From Nonomuraea pusilla (GTDB lineage Bacteria; Actinomycetota; Actinomycetes; Streptosporangiales; Streptosporangiaceae), in NCBI RefSeq assembly GCF_900109355.1, contig NZ_FOBF01000001.1:124001-188000 (forward strand): 64,000 nucleotides of DNA. The letters run 5' to 3'. The position numbers and the translations under genes were made by a program. The notes beneath the pieces are model-generated. The model made no database searches, was not told the origin of the DNA, and worked only from the letters and a program-made list of their open reading frames with translations. Of this stretch, positions 24,608 through 32,727 are shown piece after piece; position 1 is the stretch's first letter; each line of letters opens with the position of its first letter.

Positions 24608-25175
24608 GGACGAGCGTGCTCCGGGCGCTCCCGCGGGCCAGCGGCCAGAACGAGACGAGCAGGAACAGCGCGCCGACGGGGATGAGGTCCTTGCTGACGA
24701 GGGGCAGCGTGAGGTCGAGCAGGACGAGCACCGGCGTCCAGAGGGCGACCAGGCGGCGGGCGGCGAGCTGGACGACGAGCGCGAACTGGGCGATGAAGAA
24801 CAGGAACGGCCCGGCGTCGTAGACCGCGAGCGACATCCCGGGCACGGCCTTCACCTGCGCGAACAGCGGCGTCATGGCGTCGTGGTCGGCGGCGATGAAG
24901 CCGACGGCGATGTCGATGGCGAACTGGGCGGACGCCGCCGCGACGCCGGCGAAGCCCGCGACCATCGTGGCGGTGGCGAGCGGGCCGCGCCCCAGCATCC
25001 GCCACATCTCCCGAAATATCAGGGTAAAGAGGGCTAGGGCTCCCAGGAACGCCAGGTGGCCGGCCGTCCAGGCGGGTCCCGGGCCACGGCTGCCGTCCAG
25101 GCCGTCCACGAGTCTCAGCAGGCCGTACGCCAGGACGAGCAGGGGCGCGGCGACGAACGCGATGCGGGCAGGCAT
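24600..25175 (-). CDS. Hypothetical six-helix membrane protein
   Basis: A 191-residue integral membrane protein with about six transmembrane segments. Conserved-looking loops are 'LIFREMWRMLGRGPLATATMVAG' and 'IAADHDAMTPLFAQVKAVPGMSL'. The start is supported by GAGGAG nine bases upstream. No known family was recognised with confidence. Because it overlaps the histidine-kinase gene it may be a co-sensor or accessory of that two-component system. Confidence 0.6.
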   Translation of the reverse strand: MPARIAFVAAPLLVLAYGLLRLVDGLDGSRGPGPAWTAGHLAFLGALALFTLIFREMWRMLGRGPLATATMVAGFAGVAAASAQFAIDIAVGFIAADHDAMTPLFAQVKAVPGMSLAVYDAGPFLFFIAQFALVVQLAARRLVALWTPVLVLLDLTLPLVSKDLIPVGALFLLVSFWPLARGSARSTLVHA

Positions 25176-25328
25176 GAGGTGCTCCTCGGAGGGGCCGGTG
25201 GGGAATGCCCCCATCCTCCGGGCGCGGCCCCTCCCGGCGGATCGCCGGGAGGGGCGATCCTGGGGCTCCCTCTCACGGGCGAGCCGCTCACCCGCCGGGC
25301 CCACCAATCCGACAATCCGGGAGTTCTT

Positions 25329-25344
25329 GACAACCATATTTGTC
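25329..25344. promoter_or_regulatory. Inverted repeat overlapping a TTGACA box upstream of the SRPBCC gene
   Basis: GACAA-CCATAT-TTGTC is an inverted repeat with 5-bp arms, and its left arm is part of TTGACA (25327-25332), a perfect -35 hexamer. The SRPBCC start is 42 bp downstream. A repressor bound here would block the promoter. Confidence 0.45.
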
Positions 25345-25385
25345 GGTGACAGGGTGGCCGCAGCGCGACGACGAGGGAGACATCC

Positions 25386-26132
25386 ATGCCGCAAGAGTTC
25401 GAGATCCGCCGCGAGGTCACCGTCGATGCCACGCCCGAACAGGTCTGGCAGGCCATCGCCGACGGCCCCGGCATCGACTCCTGGTTCATGGGCCGCACCG
25501 AGCTGGAGCCCGGCGTGGGGGGCAAGGTCAGGCAGACGTTCCCTGGCGGGTTCACCGAGGAGGCGGAGATCACCGCCTGGCAGCCCGGCAGCAGGCTGGC
25601 CTACCGCGGCGCCCCGAGCCCCGAAGGCGCCTTCATGGCGTTCGAGTACCTCGTCGAGGGCAGCGGCTCCGGCACCACCGTGGTCCGCCTCGTCCACAGC
25701 GGCTTCCTCGGCGACGACTGGGAGTCCGAGTACGAGGCGCTGGAGATCGGCGACCTGCAGTACCTCCGCAAGCTGGCCACGTACGTGCGGCACTTCGGTG
25801 GCCGGCACTCCACCCACAACCTGTTCCTCGTCCACCCCGAGGTCGGCGCCGCCGCGTTCAGGTCGCAGATCGGCCGGGTGCTCGGCCTGGCGGGCGAGGC
25901 GCGGGCGGGCGACGAGGTCACCGTCGCGGTCGAGGGCCTGGAGCCGGAGCCCGGCGTGGTCGAGTGGACCGACGCGGAGGGCGGCTGCGTGGGCGTGCGC
26001 ACCGGCGACGCGCTCTACCTGTTCTTCCACGCGCAGGGCAACGCCGTGGTGGAGCGGCACGTCTACGTCCCGGCCGACGGCGCGGCGGTGGAACGCGCCT
26101 GGCAGGGCTGGCTCGACCGCGCGTTCGCCTGA
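25386..26132 (+). CDS. SRPBCC/AHSA1-domain protein
   Basis: A 248-residue protein. The first ~145 residues are an AHSA1/SRPBCC (START-like) domain: 'FEIRREVTVDATPEQVWQAIADGPGIDSWFMG', 'LAYRGAPSPEGAFMAFEYLVEG', 'VVRLVHSGFLGDDWESEYEALE'. This fold forms a deep hydrophobic ligand pocket. The C-terminal ~100 residues form a second beta-rich module ('FRSQIGRVLGLAGEARAGDEV...VVERHVYVPAD') also seen in longer actinobacterial homologues. An ArsR regulator often accompanies such genes, but none is here. The last codons and stop are repeated downstream in a 27-bp array. Confidence 0.8.
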   Translation: MPQEFEIRREVTVDATPEQVWQAIADGPGIDSWFMGRTELEPGVGGKVRQTFPGGFTEEAEITAWQPGSRLAYRGAPSPEGAFMAFEYLVEGSGSGTTVVRLVHSGFLGDDWESEYEALEIGDLQYLRKLATYVRHFGGRHSTHNLFLVHPEVGAAAFRSQIGRVLGLAGEARAGDEVTVAVEGLEPEPGVVEWTDAEGGCVGVRTGDALYLFFHAQGNAVVERHVYVPADGAAVERAWQGWLDRAFA

Positions 26133-26220
26133 CCCGGGCCCCATCGCGCGTTCGCCTGACCCGGGCCCCATCGCGCGTTCGCCTGGCCCGGGGCCTCTCC
26201 GCGCGTTCGCCTGGCCCGGC
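26118..26220 (+). repeat. 27-bp tandem array spanning the SRPBCC stop codon
   Basis: Four units starting CGCGCGTTCGCCTG at 26118, 26145, 26172 and 26200. The first is the final codons plus TGA of the gene, and the second is an exact copy including the downstream CCCGGGCCCCAT. In units three and four TGA has changed to TGG. The unit is a multiple of three, so a lost stop would add nine-residue repeats. Confidence 0.85.
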
Positions 26221-26229
26221 CGGGTGGCC

Positions 26230-26811
26230 TCACGGGGCCGGCGGCGCCCCGCCCCAGGAGGCCGCCGCCATCACCCCGCGCACGGCCCGCACGAGCCGCT
26301 CGGCCGCCGTGTCAGGGTCGGGCCGCCCGGCGTCCAGCCAGGCGATGACGCCCTCGACGGCGACGGCGAAGGTGAGCCGCGCCGCCCAGGCCGCCCACGC
26401 CGGGTCGGCGATCCTGTCGCCCAGCTCCTTGCGGGCGATCTCCAGCGACTCCTGCGTGAACGAGTCGACGAGGTCGCGGAACTCGGGCTCGCGGGCGGCG
26501 TACCTGAACAGCAGCCGGAACCCGTCGGGGTCGGCGGCGGCGGCCTCCAGCAGCGCGGGCAGGGTGCCGGGGCCGTAGCCGCCGAGGCCCACGCGCTCGA
26601 CGAGCCGCGCCTGGCCGCGGCCGAGCACGGCCCGGTAGAGGTCGCTCTTGGACGCGAAGTGCCGGTAGAGGATGACCCGGCTGATGCCCGCCTCGGCGGC
26701 GACGTCGTCGAGGCCGGTCGCGTCGAACCCGCTCCTCGCGAAGGCGCGGGTGGCGGCGTCGATGATCTGCTCGCGCCGTTCGGCCCTGGGCAGCCGCCGG
26801 GCGGTCTCCAT
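26230..26811 (-). CDS. TetR-family regulator, divergent from P450
   Basis: A 193-residue protein. HTH region: 'RREQIIDAATRAFARSGFDATGLDDVAAEAGISRVILYRHFASKSDLYRAVL'. The C-terminal ligand domain includes 'LLEAAAADPDGFRLLFRYAAREPEFRDLVDSF'. Start at the ATG of METARRLPRAE, directly before the HTH. The P450 is divergent 50 bp away, and the interval holds strong inverted repeats, so this is most likely a repressor of itself and the P450. Confidence 0.85.
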   Translation of the reverse strand: METARRLPRAERREQIIDAATRAFARSGFDATGLDDVAAEAGISRVILYRHFASKSDLYRAVLGRGQARLVERVGLGGYGPGTLPALLEAAAADPDGFRLLFRYAAREPEFRDLVDSFTQESLEIARKELGDRIADPAWAAWAARLTFAVAVEGVIAWLDAGRPDPDTAAERLVRAVRGVMAAASWGGAPPAP

Positions 26812-26823
26812 GCCTGACTCCCT

Positions 26824-26875
26824 CTTGTTTACTCGCGAGTGTACATCTAGCTTTGTTGACATGGGAGTAAACAAG
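26824..26875. promoter_or_regulatory. Operator pair between TetR and P450 genes
   Basis: CTTGTTTACTC (26824-26834) and its exact reverse complement GAGTAAACAAG (26865-26875) face each other across 30 bp; the right arm covers the first codons of the P450. The left arm also starts the perfect 10-bp palindrome ACTCGCGAGT (26831-26840), part of TTTACTCGCGAGTGTA. Two TetR-type sites flanking both starts are the simplest reading. Confidence 0.65.
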
Positions 26876-28033
26876 CTGCCCTTCGAGCCGCCCGACGCGC
26901 TCCGCCCCGCGCCGCTGCTGCGGACGCTCCAGGCGGAGGGCCCCGTGCACCGCGTCCTCACCGCGGTCGGCCACGACGCCTGGCTCGTCACCGGGTACGA
27001 GCAGGTCAGGGCCCTGCTCGACGACGACAGGCTGGGCCGGTCGCACCCCGACCCGCCCAGCGCGGCCAGGACGGGCGACTCCGCCCTGTTCGGCGGCCCC
27101 GTCGGGGACTTCGACACCGAACGCGTGGACCACGCCCGGATGCGCGCCATGCTCCAGCCGCACTTCTCGCCCCGGCGGATGCGCGCCCTGCGCCCGCGCG
27201 TCGAGGAGCTCGCGGCCGGGCTCCTCGACGAGCTGGACCGGCACGGGCCGCCCGCCGACCTCCACCGGATGCTCGCGCTGCCGCTGCCCATCCTCGTCAT
27301 CTGCGAGCTGCTCGGCGTGCCGTACGGCGACCGCGACCGCTTCCGCGCCTGGACCGAGGCCGCGGCCGACACCCGCGACCACGCCCGGTCGCTGGCCGGG
27401 CTGACCGAGCTCTACCTGTACGGCAAGGAGCTGGTGGCGAGGAAACGGCGGGAGCCGGCCGACGACGTCATCTCGCGCCTGTGCGACTGGCCGGACGCCG
27501 ACGACGACGAGGTGGCCAGGAGCTCGATGAACCTGCTGTTCGCCGGGCACGAGACCACCGTCGTGCGGATCGGCCTCGGCGCGCTGCACCTCCTCGCCCA
27601 CCCGGGGCAGTGGCGGGCGCTGCGCGACGACCCGGCCCTGCTGCCCGGGGCGATCGAGGAGATCATGCGCGCGCCGCAGGCCGGGTCCGGCGGCATCCCG
27701 AGGTACGCGCGCACCGACCTGGAGATCGCGGGCGTCCGCGTGCGGGCGGGGGAGCTGGTGCTGCTGGACGTCGGGGCGGGCAACCACGACCCGGCGGCGT
27801 TCTCCGACCCGGACCGGTTCGACGTCACCCGGCACGAGAACGGTCACCTGTCGTTCGGGCACGGGGCGCGCTACTGCATCGGCGCGCCGCTGGCCCGCGT
27901 CGAGCTGCAGGCGGTCTTCTCGCAGCTCGTCCCGCGTTTCCCCGAGATGCGGCTCGCGGTCGCCGTGGAGGAGCTGCGGCTCCGTACGGGGGCGCTCACC
28001 GGGGGCCTGCTGGAGCTGCCCGTGACATGGTGA
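26861..28033 (+). CDS. Cytochrome P450
   Basis: A 390-residue soluble bacterial P450 with all signatures: I-helix AGHET (228-232) for O2 activation, K-helix ExxR (Glu267-Arg270), and heme-binding loop FGHGARYCIGAPLAR with the axial Cys339. The start region is typical of CYP105/107-like actinobacterial enzymes. No ferredoxin, reductase or biosynthetic cluster is adjacent, so redox partners must come from elsewhere and the substrate is unknown. The divergent TetR and the operator over its start codon suggest ligand-inducible detoxification or catabolism (inference). Confidence 0.9.
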   Translation: MGVNKLPFEPPDALRPAPLLRTLQAEGPVHRVLTAVGHDAWLVTGYEQVRALLDDDRLGRSHPDPPSAARTGDSALFGGPVGDFDTERVDHARMRAMLQPHFSPRRMRALRPRVEELAAGLLDELDRHGPPADLHRMLALPLPILVICELLGVPYGDRDRFRAWTEAAADTRDHARSLAGLTELYLYGKELVARKRREPADDVISRLCDWPDADDDEVARSSMNLLFAGHETTVVRIGLGALHLLAHPGQWRALRDDPALLPGAIEEIMRAPQAGSGGIPRYARTDLEIAGVRVRAGELVLLDVGAGNHDPAAFSDPDRFDVTRHENGHLSFGHGARYCIGAPLARVELQAVFSQLVPRFPEMRLAVAVEELRLRTGALTGGLLELPVTW

Positions 28034-28344
28034 GGCCGGCGGCGGGACGCGCGAGAAAGACCGGCGGCCGGCGTATCAGGGCGGGCCCCTCCGCGCTCTG
28101 TCACACCGGGGGGATGTCCCCGCCCGAGGCCGGCCCGGCCGGGCGGGGTGCCGCGAGGAGGGGACGGCGCGTGCCCCGGGCCGGACGGGCGGTCTGCCAG
28201 CCGCCCGCCGGCCCGGCGGCACCTGCCGGACACCCGCCCGTCGGCGCGGTCGAACGCGAGGGGCGGGATGTGCCTGTCCGCGGAGCAGGCGGGGCCGCCG
28301 TCCGGTACGTGGGAGCGGCAGGATGAGGTTCGGCGTCCTGCGAC
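28034..28344. other. Noncoding interval after the P450
   Basis: This interval of about 310 bp has no convincing gene. It is very GC-rich and contains a GCCGGC-rich stretch right after the P450 stop and a 7-bp hairpin CGGGCGG-(8 nt)-CCGCCCG at 28186-28207 that could terminate transcription from either side. Nothing else was recognised. Confidence 0.5.
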
Positions 28345-29358
28345 TCAGGCGTGGGGGCGGGCGGCGGTGCTGCCGCGCGGCGTGAGGCGGGCCGCCCAAT
28401 CCTGGAAGGGCGGCACGGTCTCCCCGGCGATCAGCGCGAGCAGCCGCTGCGCCGCGTGCGCGCCGTACGTGGGGATGTCGCGGGTCAGCGCCGTCAGCGG
28501 CGGCCTGACGACCTGGGAGAGCGGCGAGTCGTCCCAGGCCACGATGGACAGGTCGCGCGGCACGTCCACGCGCATCTCCTGCGCCACCGACAGCCCGGCG
28601 ACGGCCATGATGTCGTTGTCGTAGACGATCGCGGTGGGCCGGTCGGGCGCGCTGAGCAGCCGCCGCGTCGCCCTCGCGCCCTCCTCGCCGGTGTAGTCGG
28701 TGTGGACGGTGACCGCCTCTGCCACGCCCGCGCAGGCGTCGGCGAAGGCCTGGTCGCGTACGGCGGTGTGCACCAGTTCCGGCAGCCCGGCGACCCTGGC
28801 GACGCGCCGGTGCCCCAGCGCCACGAGGTAGGCCACGGTCTCGCGCACGGCTTCGCCGTCGTCGGACCACACGGCCGACAGCGAGCCCGACTCCGACGGG
28901 TGCCCGATGACCACCACCGGCATGCCGAGCCGTTCGATCTCGGGCACCCGCGGGTCGGAGTGGTGCAGGTCCACGAGGAACGCGCCGTCGACGCGGCTCT
29001 CGCCCCACCAGTGCCGGTGCAGCTCGATCTCCTGCCGGTGGCCGGTGACGACCTGCAGCAGCAGCGCGTACGAGCGCTCGGCGAGCACGTCCTCGATGCC
29101 GCTGATGAGCTCCATGAAGAACGGTTCGACGCCGAGGACGCGCGCGGGGCGGCAGAGCGCGAGCCCGACGCAGTTGGCCCTGGCGCCGTTGAGCGCGCGG
29201 GCCGCGCTGTTGGGGCGCCAGCCGATCTCGTCGGCGATGGCGATGATCCTGGCCCGCGTCGCCTCGGACACGCCCGGCTGTCCGTTGAGCGCGTAGGAGA
29301 CCGCCACCTTGGACACGCCCGCGCGGCTGGCGATGTCGGCGATCGTCGGTCGCTTCAC
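28345..29358 (-). CDS. LacI-family transcriptional regulator (1)
   Basis: A 337-residue regulator. LacI HTH at the N-terminus ('TIADIASRAGVSKVAVSYALNGQPGVSEATRARI') with hinge helix 'NSAARALNGARANCVG', then a periplasmic-binding-protein-like effector domain (from about 60). 'FVIGHPSESGSLS'-like and 'IVAWDDSPLSQVVRPPLTAL' segments are typical of sugar-responsive members. It is the last gene of the leftward carbohydrate operon but has its own CTTAACCGTTTAAG operator just upstream. Confidence 0.9.
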   Translation of the reverse strand: MKRPTIADIASRAGVSKVAVSYALNGQPGVSEATRARIIAIADEIGWRPNSAARALNGARANCVGLALCRPARVLGVEPFFMELISGIEDVLAERSYALLLQVVTGHRQEIELHRHWWGESRVDGAFLVDLHHSDPRVPEIERLGMPVVVIGHPSESGSLSAVWSDDGEAVRETVAYLVALGHRRVARVAGLPELVHTAVRDQAFADACAGVAEAVTVHTDYTGEEGARATRRLLSAPDRPTAIVYDNDIMAVAGLSVAQEMRVDVPRDLSIVAWDDSPLSQVVRPPLTALTRDIPTYGAHAAQRLLALIAGETVPPFQDWAARLTPRGSTAARPHA

Positions 29359-29406
29359 GGACTCCCTCTCTGAACCCGATGACCCCGCACCCTGGGAAGG
29401 ACCCAG

Positions 29407-29420
29407 CTTAACCGTTTAAG
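29407..29420. promoter_or_regulatory. LacI-type operator upstream of LacI regulator 1
   Basis: CTTAACCGTTTAAG, arms CTTAA/TTAAG around a CG centre, matches the TTAAxCGxTTAA style of actinobacterial LacI operators. It lies 49 bp upstream of the LacI start and overlaps the stop codon of the TusA-like gene, which suggests autoregulation separate from the operon. Confidence 0.6.
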
Positions 29421-29697
29421 TAGGGGTGACGTGCCAGGGTCTCGCGTCCTGGGTCTCGGCGGCGGCCCCCGAGACCCGCAGCGCGTACGTGGGCCGCTCC
29501 GCCCCGGGGACGGGACCGAGGTAGGCGTGGCCGGTCAGATGGCACCAGGCGGGGAGGTCCACGGGCGCGGCCGGGTCGGTCGCGACCAGGTGGATCACGG
29601 CGCCGGGCCCGGCGGCGCGGACGTGCCCGCGCAGCTCGATCAGGAGCTGGACGCAGAGCTTGTCGCCGCCGTCCACGAGGAGATCCGGTTCAGGCAT
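29416..29697 (-). CDS. TusA-like sulfurtransferase-family protein
   Basis: A 93-residue protein with the TusA fold pattern: 'LLVDGGDKLCVQLLIELRGHVRAAGPGAVIHLVATDPAAPVDLPAWCHLTGHAYLG' is shown here in its key parts (DGGDKLC, LIELR, VATDPAA, LPAWCHLTGH). The sulfur-carrying Cys15 is present, but the usual CPxP motif is reduced to CVQL. TusA proteins relay persulfide sulfur. It lies 12 bp after an ABC permease gene in a sugar operon, an unusual place for this family. Function here is unknown. Confidence 0.65.
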   Translation of the reverse strand: MPEPDLLVDGGDKLCVQLLIELRGHVRAAGPGAVIHLVATDPAAPVDLPAWCHLTGHAYLGPVPGAERPTYALRVSGAAAETQDARPWHVTPT

Positions 29698-29709
29698 GGG
29701 TCCAGCAAA

Positions 29710-30534
29710 TCACCCCTTCAGACCGGTGTGCGCCAGCCCCTCCACGAACTGCTTCTGCGCCAGCACGAACACCACCAGCACCGGCAGCGCCGTCAGCGAC
29801 GCCGCGGCGAGCTGGACGTTCCACATCGGGCCGCCGTAGGCGTCGACGAACTGGGTGAGCGCCTGCGGCAGCGTGAAGCGCTCGGGCGTGGACAGGAAGA
29901 CGATCGGTTCGAGGAACAGGTTCCAGCTGTGCAGGAACGTGAAGATGGACACCGCGCCCACCGCCGGCCTGGCCAGCGGCAGCCCGATCCGCCAGAACGC
30001 GGCCGCCCGGCCCAGCCCGTCCACCGCCGCAGCCTCGTCGAGCTCCTTCGGCAGCGTCAGGAAGAACTGCCGCATGATGAACGTCGCCAGCACGCTGGGC
30101 GCGCCCAGGACGGGGACGAGGATCAGCGGCCAGTGCGTGTCGGTCAGCCCCGCCGTGTGGAAGATCCGGAACAGCGGCACGATCGTCACCTCGCTCGGGA
30201 TCAGCAGCCCGACGAGGATCATCAGGAACAGCGCGTTCGACCCGCGGAAGCGCAGGCGCGCGAACGCGTACCCGGCGGGCGCCGACACCGCGAGCGTGCC
30301 GAGCGTGACCACGGCCGCGATGTACAGGCTGTTCCAGTACTGCGTCGCGAACGGCTGGAGCTCGAACACCTGCCGGTAGGCGTCCAGCATGGGCCTGGCG
30401 GGCAGCAGCGACGGCGGGAAGGCGAGGATCTCGCTGACCGGCTTCAGCGACGAGGTGACCATCCACCAGGTGGGGAAGACGAACGGCACGCACAGGACGC
30501 AGAGCACGCCGTACAGGAGCGTCTTACGACTCAA
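29710..30534 (-). CDS. Carbohydrate ABC transporter permease (MsmG-like)
   Basis: A 274-residue inner-membrane permease with six helices. The EAA loop is 'LPKELDEAAAVDGLGRAAAFWRIGLPLARP', which contacts the ATPase, and the N-terminus 'VLCVLCVPFVFPTWWMVTSSLKP' is typical of MalG/MsmG. It overlaps the partner permease by 11 bp. No ATP-binding subunit is encoded nearby; in actinomycetes such systems usually share a distant MsiK-type ATPase. Confidence 0.9.
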   Translation of the reverse strand: MSRKTLLYGVLCVLCVPFVFPTWWMVTSSLKPVSEILAFPPSLLPARPMLDAYRQVFELQPFATQYWNSLYIAAVVTLGTLAVSAPAGYAFARLRFRGSNALFLMILVGLLIPSEVTIVPLFRIFHTAGLTDTHWPLILVPVLGAPSVLATFIMRQFFLTLPKELDEAAAVDGLGRAAAFWRIGLPLARPAVGAVSIFTFLHSWNLFLEPIVFLSTPERFTLPQALTQFVDAYGGPMWNVQLAAASLTALPVLVVFVLAQKQFVEGLAHTGLKG

Positions 30535-31459
30535 GGAACACCCACCTCCTGCGCAGCCGCCACTGGAGCACGGTGAGGGCGAGCACGATCACGAACAGCA
30601 GCGCCGACAGGGTCGCGCCGTATCCGAAGTGATGGAACTGGAACGCCTGCTGGTACAGGTAGTAGACGAGCACCGTGGTCGAGGTGCCGGGGCCGCCCTG
30701 GGTGAGCACCGCGATCTGGGCGAACACCTGCAGCGACCCCGCCACCGTGATGATCGACGTGAGCAGCACGGTCGGGCTGATCATCGGCAGCGTGATCCTG
30801 GCGAACCTGGTCCACGCGCCCGCCCCGTCGAGCGTGGCGGCCTCGTACAGCTCCTTGGGCACGCCCTGCAGGGCGGCGAGGAAGAGCACCATGTTCAGCC
30901 CGACGTTCTTGACCACCTGAACCGCGATCACCGACGCCATCGCGGTGGGACCGGTGCGCAGCCAGTTCGGCCCCTCGACGCCGACGGCCTGGAGCAGCGC
31001 GTTCACGCCGCCGTCGCGCTGGAGCAGGAAGCCCCACACGATCGTCCAGGCCACCAGCGAGACGACGACCGGTGAGAAGAACAGCGTCCTGAACACGACG
31101 GTGCCGCGCAGCCTCTGGCTGAGCAGCACCGCGAGGAGCAGCGCCAGGCTGAGGTTGACGACGACGAGCCCGGCGGAGAACAGCGCGGTGGCGGTCAGCA
31201 CCTTCGGCACGTTCGGGTCGGCGAGCAGGTGCCGGTAGTTGTCCGCGCCGACGAAGCCGAACGTGTCGGCGAGCACGTTCCACTCGTGCAGGCTGTACCA
31301 CAGCACCAGCGCGAGCGGCAGGAACACGAACAGCAGGCTGCCCGCGACCTGCGGGGCCACGAACAGGTAGCCGACCAGGTGGTCCCGCCTGGTCGCGGTC
31401 CACCAGCCCGTACGACCCTCCCTGGCCGTACGGGCGGCGGCGCGCAGGCCGAGCGCCAT
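30524..31459 (-). CDS. Carbohydrate ABC transporter permease (MsmF/UgpA-like)
   Basis: A 311-residue permease. 'RDHLVGYLFVAPQVAGSLLFVFLPLALVLWYSLHEWNVL' begins TM1, and the EAA loop is 'VPKELYEAATLDGAGAWTRFARITLPMISP'. The ATG (MALGLRAA) overlaps the stop of the lipoprotein gene by one base (TGATG), fixing the start and indicating coupling. With the MsmG-like subunit it forms the channel of a CUT1-type sugar importer. Confidence 0.9.
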   Translation of the reverse strand: MALGLRAAARTAREGRTGWWTATRRDHLVGYLFVAPQVAGSLLFVFLPLALVLWYSLHEWNVLADTFGFVGADNYRHLLADPNVPKVLTATALFSAGLVVVNLSLALLLAVLLSQRLRGTVVFRTLFFSPVVVSLVAWTIVWGFLLQRDGGVNALLQAVGVEGPNWLRTGPTAMASVIAVQVVKNVGLNMVLFLAALQGVPKELYEAATLDGAGAWTRFARITLPMISPTVLLTSIITVAGSLQVFAQIAVLTQGGPGTSTTVLVYYLYQQAFQFHHFGYGATLSALLFVIVLALTVLQWRLRRRWVFLES

Positions 31460-32703
31460 CACTTGGCCAGCAGCGGCTGGACGGCGGTGCACACCCCGGC
31501 GAGGGTCCCCGCGACGTCGGCGCCGGGCTGCCAGAGCTGGTCGAGCCCGGCCCGCACGGCCTGCGCCAGCTCGGCCTGGCCCGAGTGGCTGGGCTTGACC
31601 CTGCCCTTCGCGATGCCGTCGATGACGACCTGCTGGAGCTGCTCCGGCTTGAGCAGCGGGTTGCTCTTGGCCAGGCCCTCGGCCGTGAGCAGGGGCGTGC
31701 GCGGCGGCGGGAAGTACTGCGCGAGCCTCGCGGAGTTGCCGGGGTCGGTCATGAAGGACAGGAAGCCGGCGGCCTGGGCGGCGTTCGGGCTCTTCTTCAC
31801 CACGCCGATCCCGGCCTGGCCGATGACGCTGTAGGCGCCCTTCGGCCCGGCGGGCAGCGGCACGAGGTCCCAGTCGAACGCGCCGTCCTTCAGCAGCGAC
31901 GCGCGGGAGATCTGGGTGATGGTCATGGCGGCCTCGCCGGCGAAGAAGTCGGCGGTCGCGCCCGGCGCGGGCAGCGCCTTGTCCTCGAAGATCGCCTTGT
32001 GCAGGAACGTCATCGCCTCGACCATCTCGGGCTTGGCGAAGCCGCAGGACCTGCCGTCCTCGCTCCACGCCTCGGCGCCCCAGCCGCCCCAGACGGTGGC
32101 CAGGTTGTCCCAGCCCTTGTAGTCGAAGTCGCGGACGACCAGGCCGGCCTTCCCCGTTCTCGCGCTCACCGCCGCGGCCTTCTCGACGGCCTCCTGCCAG
32201 GTCCAGCCCGCCTTGGGCGGCTCCTGCCCGGCCTGCTTCAGCAGGTCCTCGTTGACGAAGACGCCGAACGGCGACGTGGAGAACGGGTAGGCGTACAGCT
32301 TGCCGTCCTTCTGCCACAGCTTCGTCGTCGACGGGGCCAGCTCCTCCGGCTTGACCAGGGTCTCCAGCGGGGCGAGCGCGCCCGAGCCGACGAAGTCGGG
32401 GGCCGAGTTCTCCAGGATCCAGGCCAGGTCGGGGGCGTTGCCGCCGGCCATCTGCGTGGTGAGGGTGGTGGTGTAGTTCTCGATGGGCAGGGTGTCGAAC
32501 TTGATCGAGGCGACGTCCTTGTGGGTCTTGAGGTACTCGTCGGCGATCGAGTCGAGCAGCTTCAGATGGTCGGCGTTGCCCGTCCAGATGGTCATCCGCA
32601 GGGACACCGGCCCGGCCGAGCCCTTGTCGCCGCCGCCCGAGCCGCAGGCGGTCAGGACGAGCAGGCCCGCGAGGCCGGCGGTGGCAGCCGTGGTGATGCG
32701 CAT
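31459..32703 (-). CDS. ABC transporter sugar-binding lipoprotein (1)
   Basis: A 414-residue extracellular binding protein. The lipoprotein signal ends with lipobox LTAC (Cys20) followed by a GSGGG linker. The mature part shows the CUT1 solute-binding pattern: 'VSLRMTIWTGNADHLKLLDSIADEYLKTH', 'GNAPDLAWILENSAPDFV', 'FAGEAAMTITQISRASLL'. It starts 24 bp after the flavoprotein gene. The ligand is probably an oligosaccharide; its identity is unknown. Confidence 0.9.
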   Translation of the reverse strand: MRITTAATAGLAGLLVLTACGSGGGDKGSAGPVSLRMTIWTGNADHLKLLDSIADEYLKTHKDVASIKFDTLPIENYTTTLTTQMAGGNAPDLAWILENSAPDFVGSGALAPLETLVKPEELAPSTTKLWQKDGKLYAYPFSTSPFGVFVNEDLLKQAGQEPPKAGWTWQEAVEKAAAVSARTGKAGLVVRDFDYKGWDNLATVWGGWGAEAWSEDGRSCGFAKPEMVEAMTFLHKAIFEDKALPAPGATADFFAGEAAMTITQISRASLLKDGAFDWDLVPLPAGPKGAYSVIGQAGIGVVKKSPNAAQAAGFLSFMTDPGNSARLAQYFPPPRTPLLTAEGLAKSNPLLKPEQLQQVVIDGIAKGRVKPSHSGQAELAQAVRAGLDQLWQPGADVAGTLAGVCTAVQPLLAK

Positions 32704-32727
32704 CGGCGCTCCTCAGAGGGGGGTGGT

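Noticed and set aside
20295-28033. Possible biosynthetic gene cluster (KAS III, P450, TetR, glycosyltransferase)
   Set aside because: No polyketide or peptide synthase, ACP, terpene or RiPP gene is present; the genes are spread over separate, divergently controlled units.
28034-28344. Small open frames after the P450
   Set aside because: They are rich in Pro/Arg/Ala, lack ribosome-binding sites and show no domain; treated as noncoding.
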